From Sphingomonas sp. Leaf32 (GTDB lineage Bacteria; Pseudomonadota; Alphaproteobacteria; Sphingomonadales; Sphingomonadaceae), in the NCBI RefSeq assembly GCF_001421765.1, contig NZ_LMLA01000007.1:147509-211508 (forward strand): 64,000 nt of DNA, written 5' to 3'. Below are positions 28,943 through 36,637 of this stretch, in pieces. The notes beneath the pieces were generated by a model. The model was not told the origin of the DNA. It made no database searches and saw only the letters and a list, made by a program, of their open reading frames with translations. Position 1 is the stretch's first letter. The number at the start of each line of letters is the position of its first letter. A program made the position numbers and the translations under genes.

Positions 28943-29497
28943 TTATTTCGCCTGCATGTCCGCCAGCCTTTTGTCCTGTTCGGCCTGTACCGGCACGCCG
29001 AGCGCGGTGCGGAGCGCGTCGGGGATCAGCGTGCGATCATAGGGTTCCTGGCTCATCGGTGCATCGCCCTTGCGCCCGAACTGGGTGCCGTAGATCTGCT
29101 TCTGGCCGATCGATTGCAGATAGCGGTCGAGCGTCGCGGCGGCGATCCAGCTCGCGTCCTTCCTGCCCCGCGCGGCAGCGGCCAGCGCCAGCGTATGGGC
29201 GAGCAGATAGTCTTCGGGCTTGCCGCCATGCTGGAACACGAAGGCGGCGGCGTAATAATCCTCGGCGGTTGTCAGCTTGCCTGTGTCGAGCAGGGTCCGC
29301 GTCCGTGCGCGCCGGGCGGCGTCGTCGGCGATCATCCGGCGGACGAACGCCATGTCCTTATATTGTTCGGGTTTGACGTTCTTCCGCACGGCCTGATCCT
29401 CGGCGAACAGCTTCGCCATTTCGGGATTGTCGGCGGTTTGCGCCGGGGCGGGGGTGGCGAGGAACAGGGCGACGAGGGCGATCGGCAGGCGGAGCAT
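28943..29497 (-). CDS. Secreted hypothetical protein (DUF6624-like?)
   Basis: 184 residues with a clear signal peptide (MLRLPIALVALFLATPAPAQ). The rest is helical; DRYLQSIGQKQIYGTQF near residue 130 resembles a pattern I associate with DUF6624 proteins, but this is uncertain. Function unknown. The start at 29497 is preferred over an upstream extension to 29785 that crosses palindromic repeats and contains no signal. It is the last gene before the hairpins behind rpsD. Confidence 0.6.
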   Translation of the reverse strand: MLRLPIALVALFLATPAPAQTADNPEMAKLFAEDQAVRKNVKPEQYKDMAFVRRMIADDAARRARTRTLLDTGKLTTAEDYYAAAFVFQHGGKPEDYLLAHTLALAAAARGRKDASWIAAATLDRYLQSIGQKQIYGTQFGRKGDAPMSQEPYDRTLIPDALRTALGVPVQAEQDKRLADMQAK

Positions 29498-29736
29498 GGT
29501 ACCTCGCGGTGGTTGGGCGAGGGCCAGTGTGGCGCGGGGGTGGGGAGGGGTAAAGAGGGTGTGGTTGCGGTGTGTGCGATGAGGTGGCGCTTTTGTAACG
29601 GGGAGATCCCGGCCTGCGCTGGGATGACGTTTGGGGCGATGGCTTTGGTGTCCGCCGTCCGCCGTATCCCGTCGCCCCAGCGTAGGCTGGGGCCTCCTGC
29701 GGCTGTGCGCGCAGGTTGTGTACGCCATTGACGCAG

Positions 29737-29772
29737 AAAGGGCGGCCTCTTGCGGGGCCGCCCTTCTGTTTT
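29737..29772. terminator. Bidirectional factor-independent terminator candidate
   Basis: AAGGGCGGCC and GGCCGCCCTT flank a short GC loop and are followed on the plus strand by a CTGTTTT run. The outer CAGAA/TTCTG pairs extend the stem with one bulge. It could end the rpsD transcript from the right. Confidence 0.65.
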
Positions 29773-29830
29773 CTGCCAGCGCCATGGGCGAAGCCCATGA
29801 CGTCGGTCGGGGCTTTGGCCCCGCCGGCCG

Positions 29831-29885
29831 CTCGCGCTGAGTATTGGCCTTGGTCCAGCTTTGCTGGACCTTGGCTCAGCGCGAG
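29831..29885 (-). terminator. Nested stem-loop directly after rpsD
   Basis: CTCGCGCTGAG (29831-29841) pairs with CTCAGCGCGAG (29875-29885), and an inner GGTCCAGC/GCTGGACC stem sits between. The outer arm begins one base past the rpsD stop. Likely a mRNA 3'-end structure; there is no strong T-tract. Confidence 0.6.
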
Positions 29886-29886
29886 A

Positions 29887-30498
29887 TCAGCGCGAGTAGA
29901 ACTCGACCACCAGGTTCGGTTCCATCTTCACCGGATAGGGCACTTCGTCCAGCGTCGGAACGCGGGTGAAGGTGACCTTGGTGCCTTCGGTACCGATATA
30001 TTCCGGCACGTCGCGCTCGGCGAGGGTCTGCGCTTCGAGGACCAGCGCCATTTCCTGCGCCTTGCTGCCCAGCGAGATTTCGTCGCCGACATAGCAACGA
30101 CGCGACGCGATGTTGCACTTCACGCCGTTGACGCGGACGTGGCCGTGGCTGACCAGCTGGCGCGCGGCGAACACGGTCGGCGCGAACTTGGCGCGGTACA
30201 CGATCATGTCGAGGCGCTGTTCGAGCAGGCCGATCAGGTTCTGGCCGGTGTCGCCCTTCATGCGCGACGCTTCTTCATAGGTGCGCTTGAACTGCTTTTC
30301 GGTGACGTCGCCGTAATAGCCCTTCAGCTTCTGCTTCGCGCGCAGCTGGATGCCGAAATCCGACATCTTGCCCTTGCGGCGCTGACCATGCTGGCCGGGG
30401 CCGTATTCGCGCTTGTTCACCGGGCTCTTGGGACGACCCCAGATATTCTCGCCAAGGCGGCGATCGAGCTTGTACTTGGCGCTGGAGCGCTTCGACAT
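29887..30498 (-). CDS. rpsD: 30S ribosomal protein S4
   Basis: 203 residues, the zinc-free form (no Cys-rich N-terminus). [23 protein letters not shown] begins the protein, followed by the S4 RNA-binding domain ([30 protein letters not shown] near 95-125). S4 is a primary 16S rRNA-binding protein and a 30S assembly nucleator. It stands as a single gene here, outside the alpha operon, as in other alphaproteobacteria. Strong hairpins follow it. Confidence 0.98.
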   Translation of the reverse strand: MSKRSSAKYKLDRRLGENIWGRPKSPVNKREYGPGQHGQRRKGKMSDFGIQLRAKQKLKGYYGDVTEKQFKRTYEEASRMKGDTGQNLIGLLEQRLDMIVYRAKFAPTVFAARQLVSHGHVRVNGVKCNIASRRCYVGDEISLGSKAQEMALVLEAQTLAERDVPEYIGTEGTKVTFTRVPTLDEVPYPVKMEPNLVVEFYSR

Positions 30499-30668
30499 CG
30501 TAAATCCAATGCAATCTGGTATGACGTTTGACCGTCCGGGGACGATCGCGGCTCCCGGTCTTCGCCTCCGACCGAAATCGGGGCCACCGCTTCACCGGGA
30601 ATGCGGGGCCGAATTGCGAAGCGGCGCGGTTAGCCGGTCACCCCCGGCGAGTCAAGGTCGGCGCAGGA

Positions 30669-30896
30669 TCAGTTCTGTCGCGCGGTCCGGCCGCGCAGGT
30701 CGGTGAGGTCGCGATCGGCCTCCTTGTCGATCGCGGCCCATTCCTCCGCGGTGCGGCATTCGCGTACCGAACCCAGACGCGACCCGGTCGGTGCCGGCAT
30801 CTTGCGGCACTGGCGCTCGGCAGGAGGCTTGCGGGCCGGCGGCGTCGGGACGGGGGCCTGCGCGGTCATCGCGGCGAGCATCAGGAGGAGCGACAT
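30669..30896 (-). CDS. Small secreted hypothetical protein, 75 aa
   Basis: Begins MSLLLMLAAMTAQAPVPTPP, a likely short signal peptide, then CRKMPAPTGSRLGSVRECRTAEEW with two Cys that could form a disulphide. The C-terminus is charged (DKEADRDLTDLRG). The small CRK-TGSRLG-R-C pattern recurs among sphingomonad secreted proteins, but its function is unknown. The open frame extends to 31061 without a better start. Confidence 0.6.
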   Translation of the reverse strand: MSLLLMLAAMTAQAPVPTPPARKPPAERQCRKMPAPTGSRLGSVRECRTAEEWAAIDKEADRDLTDLRGRTARQN

Positions 30897-30998
30897 GGGC
30901 AAGCTTTCCCTTTCCGGTTGGCGGGCCAGCCAATCATATCCGCACGCACGGGGCAAGCGATGGTCGACAGTCGCGTATCCGACGCTAGAACGCCGGGC

Positions 30999-31304
30999 AT
31001 GACGATCCTTTCGGGTGCCGATTGCACCACCATGACCGAAGTCCGCGCCGGGGTGGACCATGTCGATCGCGAACTGGTGGCGCTGCTGGCGCGCCGTTTC
31101 GCCTATATGGATGCCGCTGCCCGCATCAAGCCGGGGCGCGATGCGGTGCGCGACGAGGCGCGCAAGGCACAGGTCATCGCGAACGCGCGGGCGGCGGCGG
31201 TTGCCGCGGGCGTGCCGGAGGATGTGGTCGCCGACCTGTGGGAGCGGCTGGTCGAGGCGTCGATCGGCTATGAGCTGGCAAGGTTCGACGCGACGCGGGG
31301 GTGA
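30999..31304 (+). CDS. Chorismate mutase, AroQ class
   Basis: 101 residues, all-helical. EVRAGVDHVDRELVALLARR near 12-31 holds the Arg of the AroQ helix H1, MDAAARIK supplies the Lys, and LWERLVEASIGYELARFD forms H3. It rearranges chorismate to prephenate, for Phe/Tyr synthesis; isochorismate-pyruvate lyases (PchB) have the same fold and cannot be excluded by sequence alone. The start is ATG 30999, or ATG 31032 if the first 11 residues are leader. Single gene. Confidence 0.85.
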   Translation: MTILSGADCTTMTEVRAGVDHVDRELVALLARRFAYMDAAARIKPGRDAVRDEARKAQVIANARAAAVAAGVPEDVVADLWERLVEASIGYELARFDATRG

Positions 31305-31316
31305 TGCTGCCGCGGA

Positions 31317-31430
31317 CCGTTCGTCCTGAGTAGCCGCTGAGCTTGTCGAAGGGGCGTATCGAAGGACCGTCCGAGGCAGGTGCTTCGATACGGGTCTTCG
31401 ACAAGCTCAGCCCCTACTCAGCACGAACGG
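31317..31430. repeat. Palindromic element, GTCGAAG family, compact copy 1
   Basis: Begins CCGTTCGTCCTGAGTAG and ends CTACTCAGCACGAACGG; inner arms CTGAGCTTGTCGAAG and CTTCGACAAGCTCAG are perfect complements. Nearly identical to the copy at 44304-44413. It lies between chorismate mutase and trmJ. Confidence 0.85.
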
Positions 31431-31451
31431 ACATGACGGTCGGAGACGTAT

Positions 31452-32510
31452 TCAGCGCCGCCGCTTGGCCCCATCCAGCGCCGACAGCACCCCGCGCATC
31501 GTCCGCACCTCCTGTGACGTCCACCCGGCCTTGGTCAGCAGCGTGCGCAGCGTCCGGCGCGAGGTCGCGGCGCGTTCGGGGGGATAGAAGAAACGCGCGG
31601 CCTCCAGCATGTCGTCCAACTGGCCGATCATCCCCTCCAGCTCCTCGTGCGGGGCCGGTTCGCCCAGATCGACGGTCGGTGGGCTGGCCAGCCCCTCGCC
31701 CTTCGACCATTCATAGGCGACGAGAATCACGGCCTGCGCGAGGTTCAGTGAGCCGAACTCGGGGTTGATCGGCACGGTCAGGATGGTGCGCGCAAGCGCT
31801 ACGTCGTCGGTTTCGAGGCCCGAGCGTTCCGGCCCGAACAGGATCGCCGAGCGGCCGGGTTCGGCGCGGATAGCGCTTGCGGCGGCTTCGGGGGTGACGA
31901 CCGGCTTGGTGACGCCGCGCTTGCGCACCGTCGTCGCGTAGACATGGGCGCAGTCGGCGACCGCCTCGGCCACGCTGTCGTAGACGGAGGCGTCGCGCAG
32001 CACCTGGTCCGCGCCGCTGGCCGCAGGACCCGCTTCCGGATTGGGCCAGCCGTCGCGCGGGGCGACGAGGCGCATTTCGACCAGCCCGAAATTCAGCATG
32101 GCGCGCGCCGCCTTGCCGATATTCTGGCCCAGTTGCGGGCGGACGAGGACGATGACGGGGGGTTTGGTCGCTATTGTTTCCTCTCCGCCGTTCGTCCTGA
32201 GTAGGGGCTGAGCCTGTCGAAGACCCGTATCGAGGGACTTGCGGGCAAGCGCGCTGACCGTCGCCCAATCGGCACCGATCAGCGCCTTCTTCTTCGCGCG
32301 CGACCAGCCTTTCAGGCGGGTTTCGGCGGCGACCGCTTCCTCACGCGTGGGGAAGTTCTCGCTCCAGACCAGTTCGATGGGGAGCCGACTGGCGGTGAAG
32401 CCCGGAAATTCGCCGGACTGATGCTGTGCGATCCGCCGCTCCAGATCGTCCGTATACCCGACATAGTATTTTCCGTCGGCGCAATGGAGCATGTACGTGG
32501 CGAAACTCAT
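31452..32510 (-). CDS. trmJ: GIY-YIG nuclease domain joined in frame to TrmJ-type RNA methyltransferase
   Basis: A single 352-residue frame with two unrelated domains. Residues ~1-80 are a GIY-YIG nuclease of the YhbQ/UPF0213 size: YMLHCADGKYYVGYTDDLERR, then a catalytic Glu in FPTREEAVAAETRL. About 18 residues (TGLRQAQPLLRTNGGEE) follow that are encoded by a palindromic repeat arm. From IATKPPVIVLVRPQLGQN the frame is a SpoU/SPOUT tRNA 2'-O-methyltransferase like TrmJ, with ILFGPERSGLETDDVALA and PINPEFGSLNLAQAVILVAYE (knot). TrmJ has no ATG/GTG/TTG of its own after the repeat; an ATA sits at 32172-32174 behind GGAGAGG. Whether it is one fusion protein or two reading units is open. The nuclease start has AAGGA five bases upstream, from the other repeat arm. 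Confidence 0.8.
   Translation of the reverse strand: MSFATYMLHCADGKYYVGYTDDLERRIAQHQSGEFPGFTASRLPIELVWSENFPTREEAVAAETRLKGWSRAKKKALIGADWATVSALARKSLDTGLRQAQPLLRTNGGEETIATKPPVIVLVRPQLGQNIGKAARAMLNFGLVEMRLVAPRDGWPNPEAGPAASGADQVLRDASVYDSVAEAVADCAHVYATTVRKRGVTKPVVTPEAAASAIRAEPGRSAILFGPERSGLETDDVALARTILTVPINPEFGSLNLAQAVILVAYEWSKGEGLASPPTVDLGEPAPHEELEGMIGQLDDMLEAARFFYPPERAATSRRTLRTLLTKAGWTSQEVRTMRGVLSALDGAKRRR
32188..32236. repeat. GTCGAAG-family arm inside the trmJ frame (left arm of split element)
   Basis: CCGTTCGTCCTGAGTAGG and GAGCCTGTCGAAGACCCGTATCGAGG match the left half of the compact elements. It is translated as the linker between GIY-YIG and TrmJ. Confidence 0.8.
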
Positions 32511-32513
32511 GGC

Positions 32514-32566
32514 GGTCCTTCGATACGCGTCTTCGACTTCGCTCAGCCGCTACTCAGGACGAACGG
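32514..32566. repeat. GTCGAAG-family right arm (other half of the split element)
   Basis: GGTCCTTCGATACGCGTCTTCGA, then GCCGCTACTCAGGACGAACGG, the complementary right half. It ends four bases before the GIY-YIG ATG and contributes its AAGGA ribosome site on the minus strand. Confidence 0.8.
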
Positions 32567-32644
32567 TGGCGGGATTGCGCGCTTCCTAATGCTTGATCCG
32601 AACGGGGGAAAGAGGGGCGCGGCGAGGGAGTCGCCGTCAACATT

Positions 32645-32759
32645 CCGTTCGTGCTGAGTAGGGACTGAGCGAAGTCGAAGGCCCGTATCGAAGCATCTGC
32701 AACCAACGGTCCTTCGATACGCCATTTCGACAAGCTCAATGGCTACTCAGGACGAACGG
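32645..32759. repeat. Palindromic element, GTCGAAG family, compact copy 2
   Basis: Begins CCGTTCGTGCTGAGTAG and ends GGACGAACGG with an AATGGCTACTCAG inner arm. It lies between the GIY-YIG/TrmJ frame and nrdR. Confidence 0.8.
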
Positions 32760-32796
32760 TGTGGTTGGGGCGAGGTTAGGGAGTGCGGACAGGACC

Positions 32797-33258
32797 CTAC
32801 CCCTTCGCCGCATCCCCGACCGTTCCCGCAAATTCCTCGAAATCCTTGGCCTCGCGGAAGTCCTTGTAGACGCTGGCGAAGCGGATGTACGCGACGGGAT
32901 CGAGGCCCTGCAGCCCCTCCATCACCAATTCGCCGATCCGGCCCGAGGGGACTTCGCTCTCGCCGGTGGTTTCCAACTGGCGCTGGATGCCCGATACGAG
33001 CCGTTCGACCTGCGCGGGCGTGATCGGCCGCTTGCGGCAGGCGGTGGCGACCGAGCGGAGCAGCTTGTCGCGGTCGAAGGCCTGGCGGCGGTCGCCCGAC
33101 TTCACGACGGTCAGGTCGCGCAGCTGGATGCGTTCGAAGGTGGTGAAGCGTGCGCCGCAGCCCGAACATTGCCGGCGGCGGCGGATGGCGGCGCCATCGT
33201 CGCTGGGGCGGCTGTCCTTCACCTGACTGTCTTCATGGCCGCAAAAGGGACAGCGCAT
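32797..33258 (-). CDS. nrdR: NrdR transcriptional repressor
   Basis: 153 residues. An N-terminal zinc ribbon ([12 protein letters not shown] ... [13 protein letters not shown], four Cys) precedes an ATP-cone domain ([20 protein letters not shown]). NrdR senses ATP/dATP and represses ribonucleotide reductase genes through NrdR boxes; none is in this window. The start is fixed by MRCPFCG at 33258. Part of the rpiB-glyA-small-nrdR-trmJ series on the minus strand. Confidence 0.96.
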   Translation of the reverse strand: MRCPFCGHEDSQVKDSRPSDDGAAIRRRRQCSGCGARFTTFERIQLRDLTVVKSGDRRQAFDRDKLLRSVATACRKRPITPAQVERLVSGIQRQLETTGESEVPSGRIGELVMEGLQGLDPVAYIRFASVYKDFREAKDFEEFAGTVGDAAKG

Positions 33259-33319
33259 CGTAATTCCCGTTGGACCCGCCGCGCCGGTCCCGAAGGAACG
33301 ACGCGGCCGGGGTGCCGGC

Positions 33320-33472
33320 TTAGTAGCGCGGCTGCTTCTTCGCCTTGAAATAGGCATAGCCCGCGCCGGCGGCGGCACCGATCAACGGGCCGACGAACGG
33401 TACCGGAATTGCGACGACTGCGCCCAGTGCGCCCCATTTCGCCATGCTCTTGCCGAGCGACTTGTCCTGCAT
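33320..33472 (-). CDS. Small single-pass membrane protein, 50 aa
   Basis: Reads [18 protein letters not shown] then a hydrophobic [19 protein letters not shown] segment and the basic tail [11 protein letters not shown] glycine-zipper membrane helix with a positively charged C-terminus. ATG at 33472 and stop TAA at 33320-33322. It sits 12 bases after glyA in the same direction and 61 bases before nrdR, so it is almost certainly translated with them. Not recognised by name; the position suggests a conserved sphingomonad gene. Confidence 0.7.
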   Translation of the reverse strand: MQDKSLGKSMAKWGALGAVVAIPVPFVGPLIGAAAGAGYAYFKAKKQPRY

Positions 33473-33484
33473 TTCTCGAACTCC

Positions 33485-34780
33485 TTACAGACCCGGATAG
33501 ATCGGGAACCGCTCGCACAGCGCCCGAACCCGTGCCTTAACGTCCGCCTCGACCTGCGGGTCCCCGGCTTCGCCCTTTGCCCGAAGTCCGTCGAGGACGT
33601 CGGCGACCATGTGGCCGATTTCGGCGAACTCGGCCTTGCCGAAACCGCGCGTGGTGCCGGCGGGCGATCCGACTCGGATGCCGCTGGTCTTGACCGGGGG
33701 CAGCGGGTCGAAGGGAATGCCGTTTTTGTTGCAGGTGATCGCGGCGCGCTCCAGTGCCTCGTCCGCATCCTTGCCGGTGACGCCCAGCGGGGTCAGGTCG
33801 ATCAGCGCGAGATGGGTGTCGGTGCCGCCGGCGACGACATCGGCGCCGCGGTCCTTCAGCGTCGCGGCCAGTACCTGCGCGTTTTCGACGACGGCGCGGA
33901 TATAGTCCTTGAACTCCGGACGCAGCGCTTCGCCGAACGCCACCGCCTTGGCGGCGATCACGTGCATCAGCGGGCCGCCCTGAAGGCCGGGGAACACCGC
34001 CGAGTTGATCTTCTTGGCGATGGCTTCGTCGTTGGTCAGCACCATGCCGCCGCGCGGCCCCCGCAGCGTCTTGTGCGTGGTGGTGGTGACGACATCGGCA
34101 TGACCGAACGGGGTCGGGTGCAGACCCGCCGCGACGATGCCGGCGAAGTGCGCCATGTCGACCATGAACTTCGCACCGACTTCATCGGCGATCGCGCGGA
34201 ACTTCGCGAAGTCGATGTGGCGCGGATAGGCCGAACCGCCGGCGATGATGAGCGTCGGCTTGTGCTCGCGCGCCAATGCCGCGACCTGATCGTAATCGAT
34301 CAGGTGCGTTTCGCGGTCGACGCCATATTGCACGGCGTTGAACCACTTGCCCGACATCGCCGCCTTGGCACCGTGCGTCAGGTGGCCACCGGCATCGAGG
34401 CTCATGCCCATGATCGTGTCGCCGGGCTTGGTCAGCGCCAGCATCACCGCGCCGTTCGCCTGCGCCCCCGAATGCGGCTGGACGTTGACGAAGCCGCAGC
34501 CGAACAATTGCTTGGCGCGGTCGATCGCCAGCTGCTCGACCTCGTCCGAAGGGTGGCAACCCTGATAATAGCGCTTGCCGGGATAGCCCTCGGCGTACTT
34601 ATTGGTGAAGACGCTGCCTTGCGCTTCCAGCACCGCTTTCGACACGATGTTTTCCGACGCGATCAGCTCGATCTGGTAGCGCTCGCGCTCCAGTTCGTGC
34701 GCCACGCCCGCGAACACGGCGGGGTCGGCATCGGCGAGGCTGGTTTCGAAGAAACCGTCGGGGCGGAACTGGTCGATCAT
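33485..34780 (-). CDS. glyA: Serine hydroxymethyltransferase
   Basis: 431 residues. It moves the serine hydroxymethyl group to tetrahydrofolate, giving glycine and methylene-THF. PLP lysine in [14 protein letters not shown] near residue 230, SENIVSKAV and [14 protein letters not shown] near 35-60. The start [12 protein letters not shown] at 34780 is preferred; the frame extends upstream to 35011 across a repeat with no homology. rpiB is upstream with a palindrome between. Confidence 0.97.
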   Translation of the reverse strand: MIDQFRPDGFFETSLADADPAVFAGVAHELERERYQIELIASENIVSKAVLEAQGSVFTNKYAEGYPGKRYYQGCHPSDEVEQLAIDRAKQLFGCGFVNVQPHSGAQANGAVMLALTKPGDTIMGMSLDAGGHLTHGAKAAMSGKWFNAVQYGVDRETHLIDYDQVAALAREHKPTLIIAGGSAYPRHIDFAKFRAIADEVGAKFMVDMAHFAGIVAAGLHPTPFGHADVVTTTTHKTLRGPRGGMVLTNDEAIAKKINSAVFPGLQGGPLMHVIAAKAVAFGEALRPEFKDYIRAVVENAQVLAATLKDRGADVVAGGTDTHLALIDLTPLGVTGKDADEALERAAITCNKNGIPFDPLPPVKTSGIRVGSPAGTTRGFGKAEFAEIGHMVADVLDGLRAKGEAGDPQVEADVKARVRALCERFPIYPGL

Positions 34781-34887
34781 GGGGCGCGGCTCCCGCTGAA
34801 AAAGAGGTCGCGCGCGCTTTAGTCCGGGTGTCATCGAAATGCCACCCGGGGAATCGGGTTTCGGGACCGATGGTGGTACAAGAAGGT

Positions 34888-35043
34888 GGTTCACGCGAAG
34901 GCGCGGAGACGCGAAGATGTCGCGCACGTGGACACCGATCGCACGGCGATCATGTACAGTCCCTTTGCCGGGTGAACAGGAAGCTCGCTGGCGCGAGAGG
35001 AGGCAGCGCACCCCCTTCGCGTCTCCGCGCCTTCGCGTGAACC
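34888..35043. repeat. Perfect 29-nt inverted repeat (TTCACGCGAAGGCGCGGAGA family)
   Basis: Arms 34888-34916 and 35015-35043 are exact reverse complements around a 98-bp spacer. It separates rpiB from glyA. A separate palindrome family from those at 3, 31 and 47 kb. Confidence 0.85.
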
Positions 35044-35054
35044 CGATCTTCCGC

Positions 35055-35495
35055 TTAAACCGGCGGATTGCCCAGCTTGTCGACGCGGCGCTGGTGGCGG
35101 TCGCCGCCGAACGGGGTGGCGAGGAAGGCGGTGAGGCACGCCTTGGCCATTTCGCTCCCGATCATCCGCGCGCCCATCGCGATGACGTTGGCGTCGTTAT
35201 GTTCGCGCGCCAGCGCCGCCGACAGCGGTTCGGACACCAGCGCACAGCGGCACGCGGCAACGCGGTTGACCGCGATCGAGATGCCGATGCCCGACCCGCA
35301 CAGCGCGACGCCGAAATCGGCATCGCCCCCGCCAACCGCCTGGGCAAGTCGGTATCCATAGTCGGGATAGTCGACGCTGGCGGCGTCATGCGGGCCGAGG
35401 TCGGCGACGTCATGTCCCTGGTCATGCAACCAAGTGGCGAGTTCTGCCTTGAGCGTCAGGGCGGCGTGGTCGGATGCGAGTGCGATGCGGGCCAT
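35055..35495 (-). CDS. rpiB: Ribose-5-phosphate isomerase B
   Basis: 146 residues. Interconverts ribose-5-P and ribulose-5-P in the pentose-phosphate pathway. [13 protein letters not shown] at the start, [17 protein letters not shown] near 64 with the catalytic Cys, and an [17 protein letters not shown] motif. RpiB members can also act on other sugars, such as allose-6-P. First gene of the block rpiB-glyA-small protein-nrdR-trmJ. Confidence 0.94.
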   Translation of the reverse strand: MARIALASDHAALTLKAELATWLHDQGHDVADLGPHDAASVDYPDYGYRLAQAVGGGDADFGVALCGSGIGISIAVNRVAACRCALVSEPLSAALAREHNDANVIAMGARMIGSEMAKACLTAFLATPFGGDRHQRRVDKLGNPPV

Positions 35496-35566
35496 GACGC
35501 GCTTCTAGCGGTCGGGACGGAGCAAGGCTAGGCTTCGTCGCCGACGGGCAGGAAAGGACGAAACGG

Positions 35567-36043
35567 ATGCGTGGAACGATCATCGTGGCGGCTTTGGTGT
35601 TGAGCGCCTGCGGAGCCAACGAGCGACGCAGCGAAGGGGCCGCGACCCAGGCCGAGATCGAGAACAGCGCCGCGACCCCGTTGCCCGCGCCGATCGCACC
35701 GCGCGCGCCCAGCCCGACGCCGACCTCCACACCGACGCCCAGCGCGACGGGTACGGCGACCCTTGGCGCCAATCACTATCTGGGCCGCTGGATCGGCGTC
35801 GAGGGCATGGTCCTGAACGTGTCCGACCCGGCGCAGGGCGAGGTCAAGCTGGATATGCAGTACGACCTCGACAACAAGGGAAGCTATACCGGTACGATCA
35901 CGCCCGAGGGCATCCGCTTCCAGCGCGGTGCCGAGACGCTGCTGCTGCGGCCGAGCGACGGCGATGCCACCGGCCTGAAATGGCTGGCGGGCAAGAAGGA
36001 CTGTCTGACGGTCAAGTCGGGCGAAGGCTATTGCCGTGACTGA
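35567..36043 (+). CDS. Hypothetical lipoprotein with Pro/Thr-rich linker
   Basis: 158 residues. Lipobox in MRGTIIVAALVLSACGAN. A Pro/Thr/Ser-rich stretch (~45-65) precedes a C-terminal domain (YLGRWIGVEGMVLNV ... GYCRD) with a Cys pair, of a lipocalin-like or META-like appearance I cannot assign. The stop overlaps the next GTG start by 8 bases, so the next gene is coupled. Confidence 0.6.
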   Translation: MRGTIIVAALVLSACGANERRSEGAATQAEIENSAATPLPAPIAPRAPSPTPTSTPTPSATGTATLGANHYLGRWIGVEGMVLNVSDPAQGEVKLDMQYDLDNKGSYTGTITPEGIRFQRGAETLLLRPSDGDATGLKWLAGKKDCLTVKSGEGYCRD

Positions 36044-36515
36044 TCCGACGTCCGTGACGACGCCGGTCGGCGTGCGGCCGCCGGTGCCGGCGCTGTTGCT
36101 CGGCTATGCCGGACTGCTGCCGCCGATCATCGGTATCGCGCTGCGCCTGATCGATCCGGCACGGGGCGGCATGATGCTGGCGCTGTCGTTGCTCTACGCC
36201 GCGCTGATCCTGAGCTTTCTGGGCGGGATGTGGTGGGGCGCGGCGGCGGCACGGGTGACCGGCGCAGCGCTGACGCTATGGCTGGCCATCGCGGTCGTGC
36301 CGTCGCTGGTCGCGCTGGCGGCGGGGGCGGTGCTGTTCACGTCGGTCGTGTCGAGTGCGGCGATCGTCGCGGCCGGGCTGCTCGGATCGCTGCTGGTCGA
36401 CATGGCGCTGGTGCGTGCCGGCCATGTCCCGCCCTGGTGGATGCGGCTGCGCCTGCCGCTGTCGATCGGCCTGGCGGCGCTGACGTTGCTGACCGGGTTG
36501 CTGGCGCCACACTGA
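36036..36515 (+). CDS. DUF3429 membrane protein
   Basis: 159 residues with about five membrane segments. GLLPPIIGIALRL and LSFLGGMWWGAA are the DUF3429 signatures. Homologues are known from alphaproteobacteria and mitochondria, function unsettled. GTG start at 36036 inside the end of the previous lipoprotein gene. Confidence 0.82.
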   Translation: MTDPTSVTTPVGVRPPVPALLLGYAGLLPPIIGIALRLIDPARGGMMLALSLLYAALILSFLGGMWWGAAAARVTGAALTLWLAIAVVPSLVALAAGAVLFTSVVSSAAIVAAGLLGSLLVDMALVRAGHVPPWWMRLRLPLSIGLAALTLLTGLLAPH

Positions 36516-36637
36516 CCATCGCTGCCGGACCGGGACGAATGTCCGGCGACGGACGCTCCGGCGGTTAACCCATTTCCTGCCCTATATAGCGGTGGAGGGC
36601 GATTGAAAGCCCCGATCCGGCGGATTAGCGTGCGGCC

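Larger units (their letters stand above)
29498..29886. other. Repeat- and hairpin-rich intergenic region behind rpsD
   Basis: About 390 bases. It holds a CCCAGCGTAGGCTGGGG-type repeat pair at ~29607-29700, the bidirectional hairpin at 29737-29772, and a large stem-loop at 29831-29885. Open frames here are repeat-derived. Confidence 0.6.
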
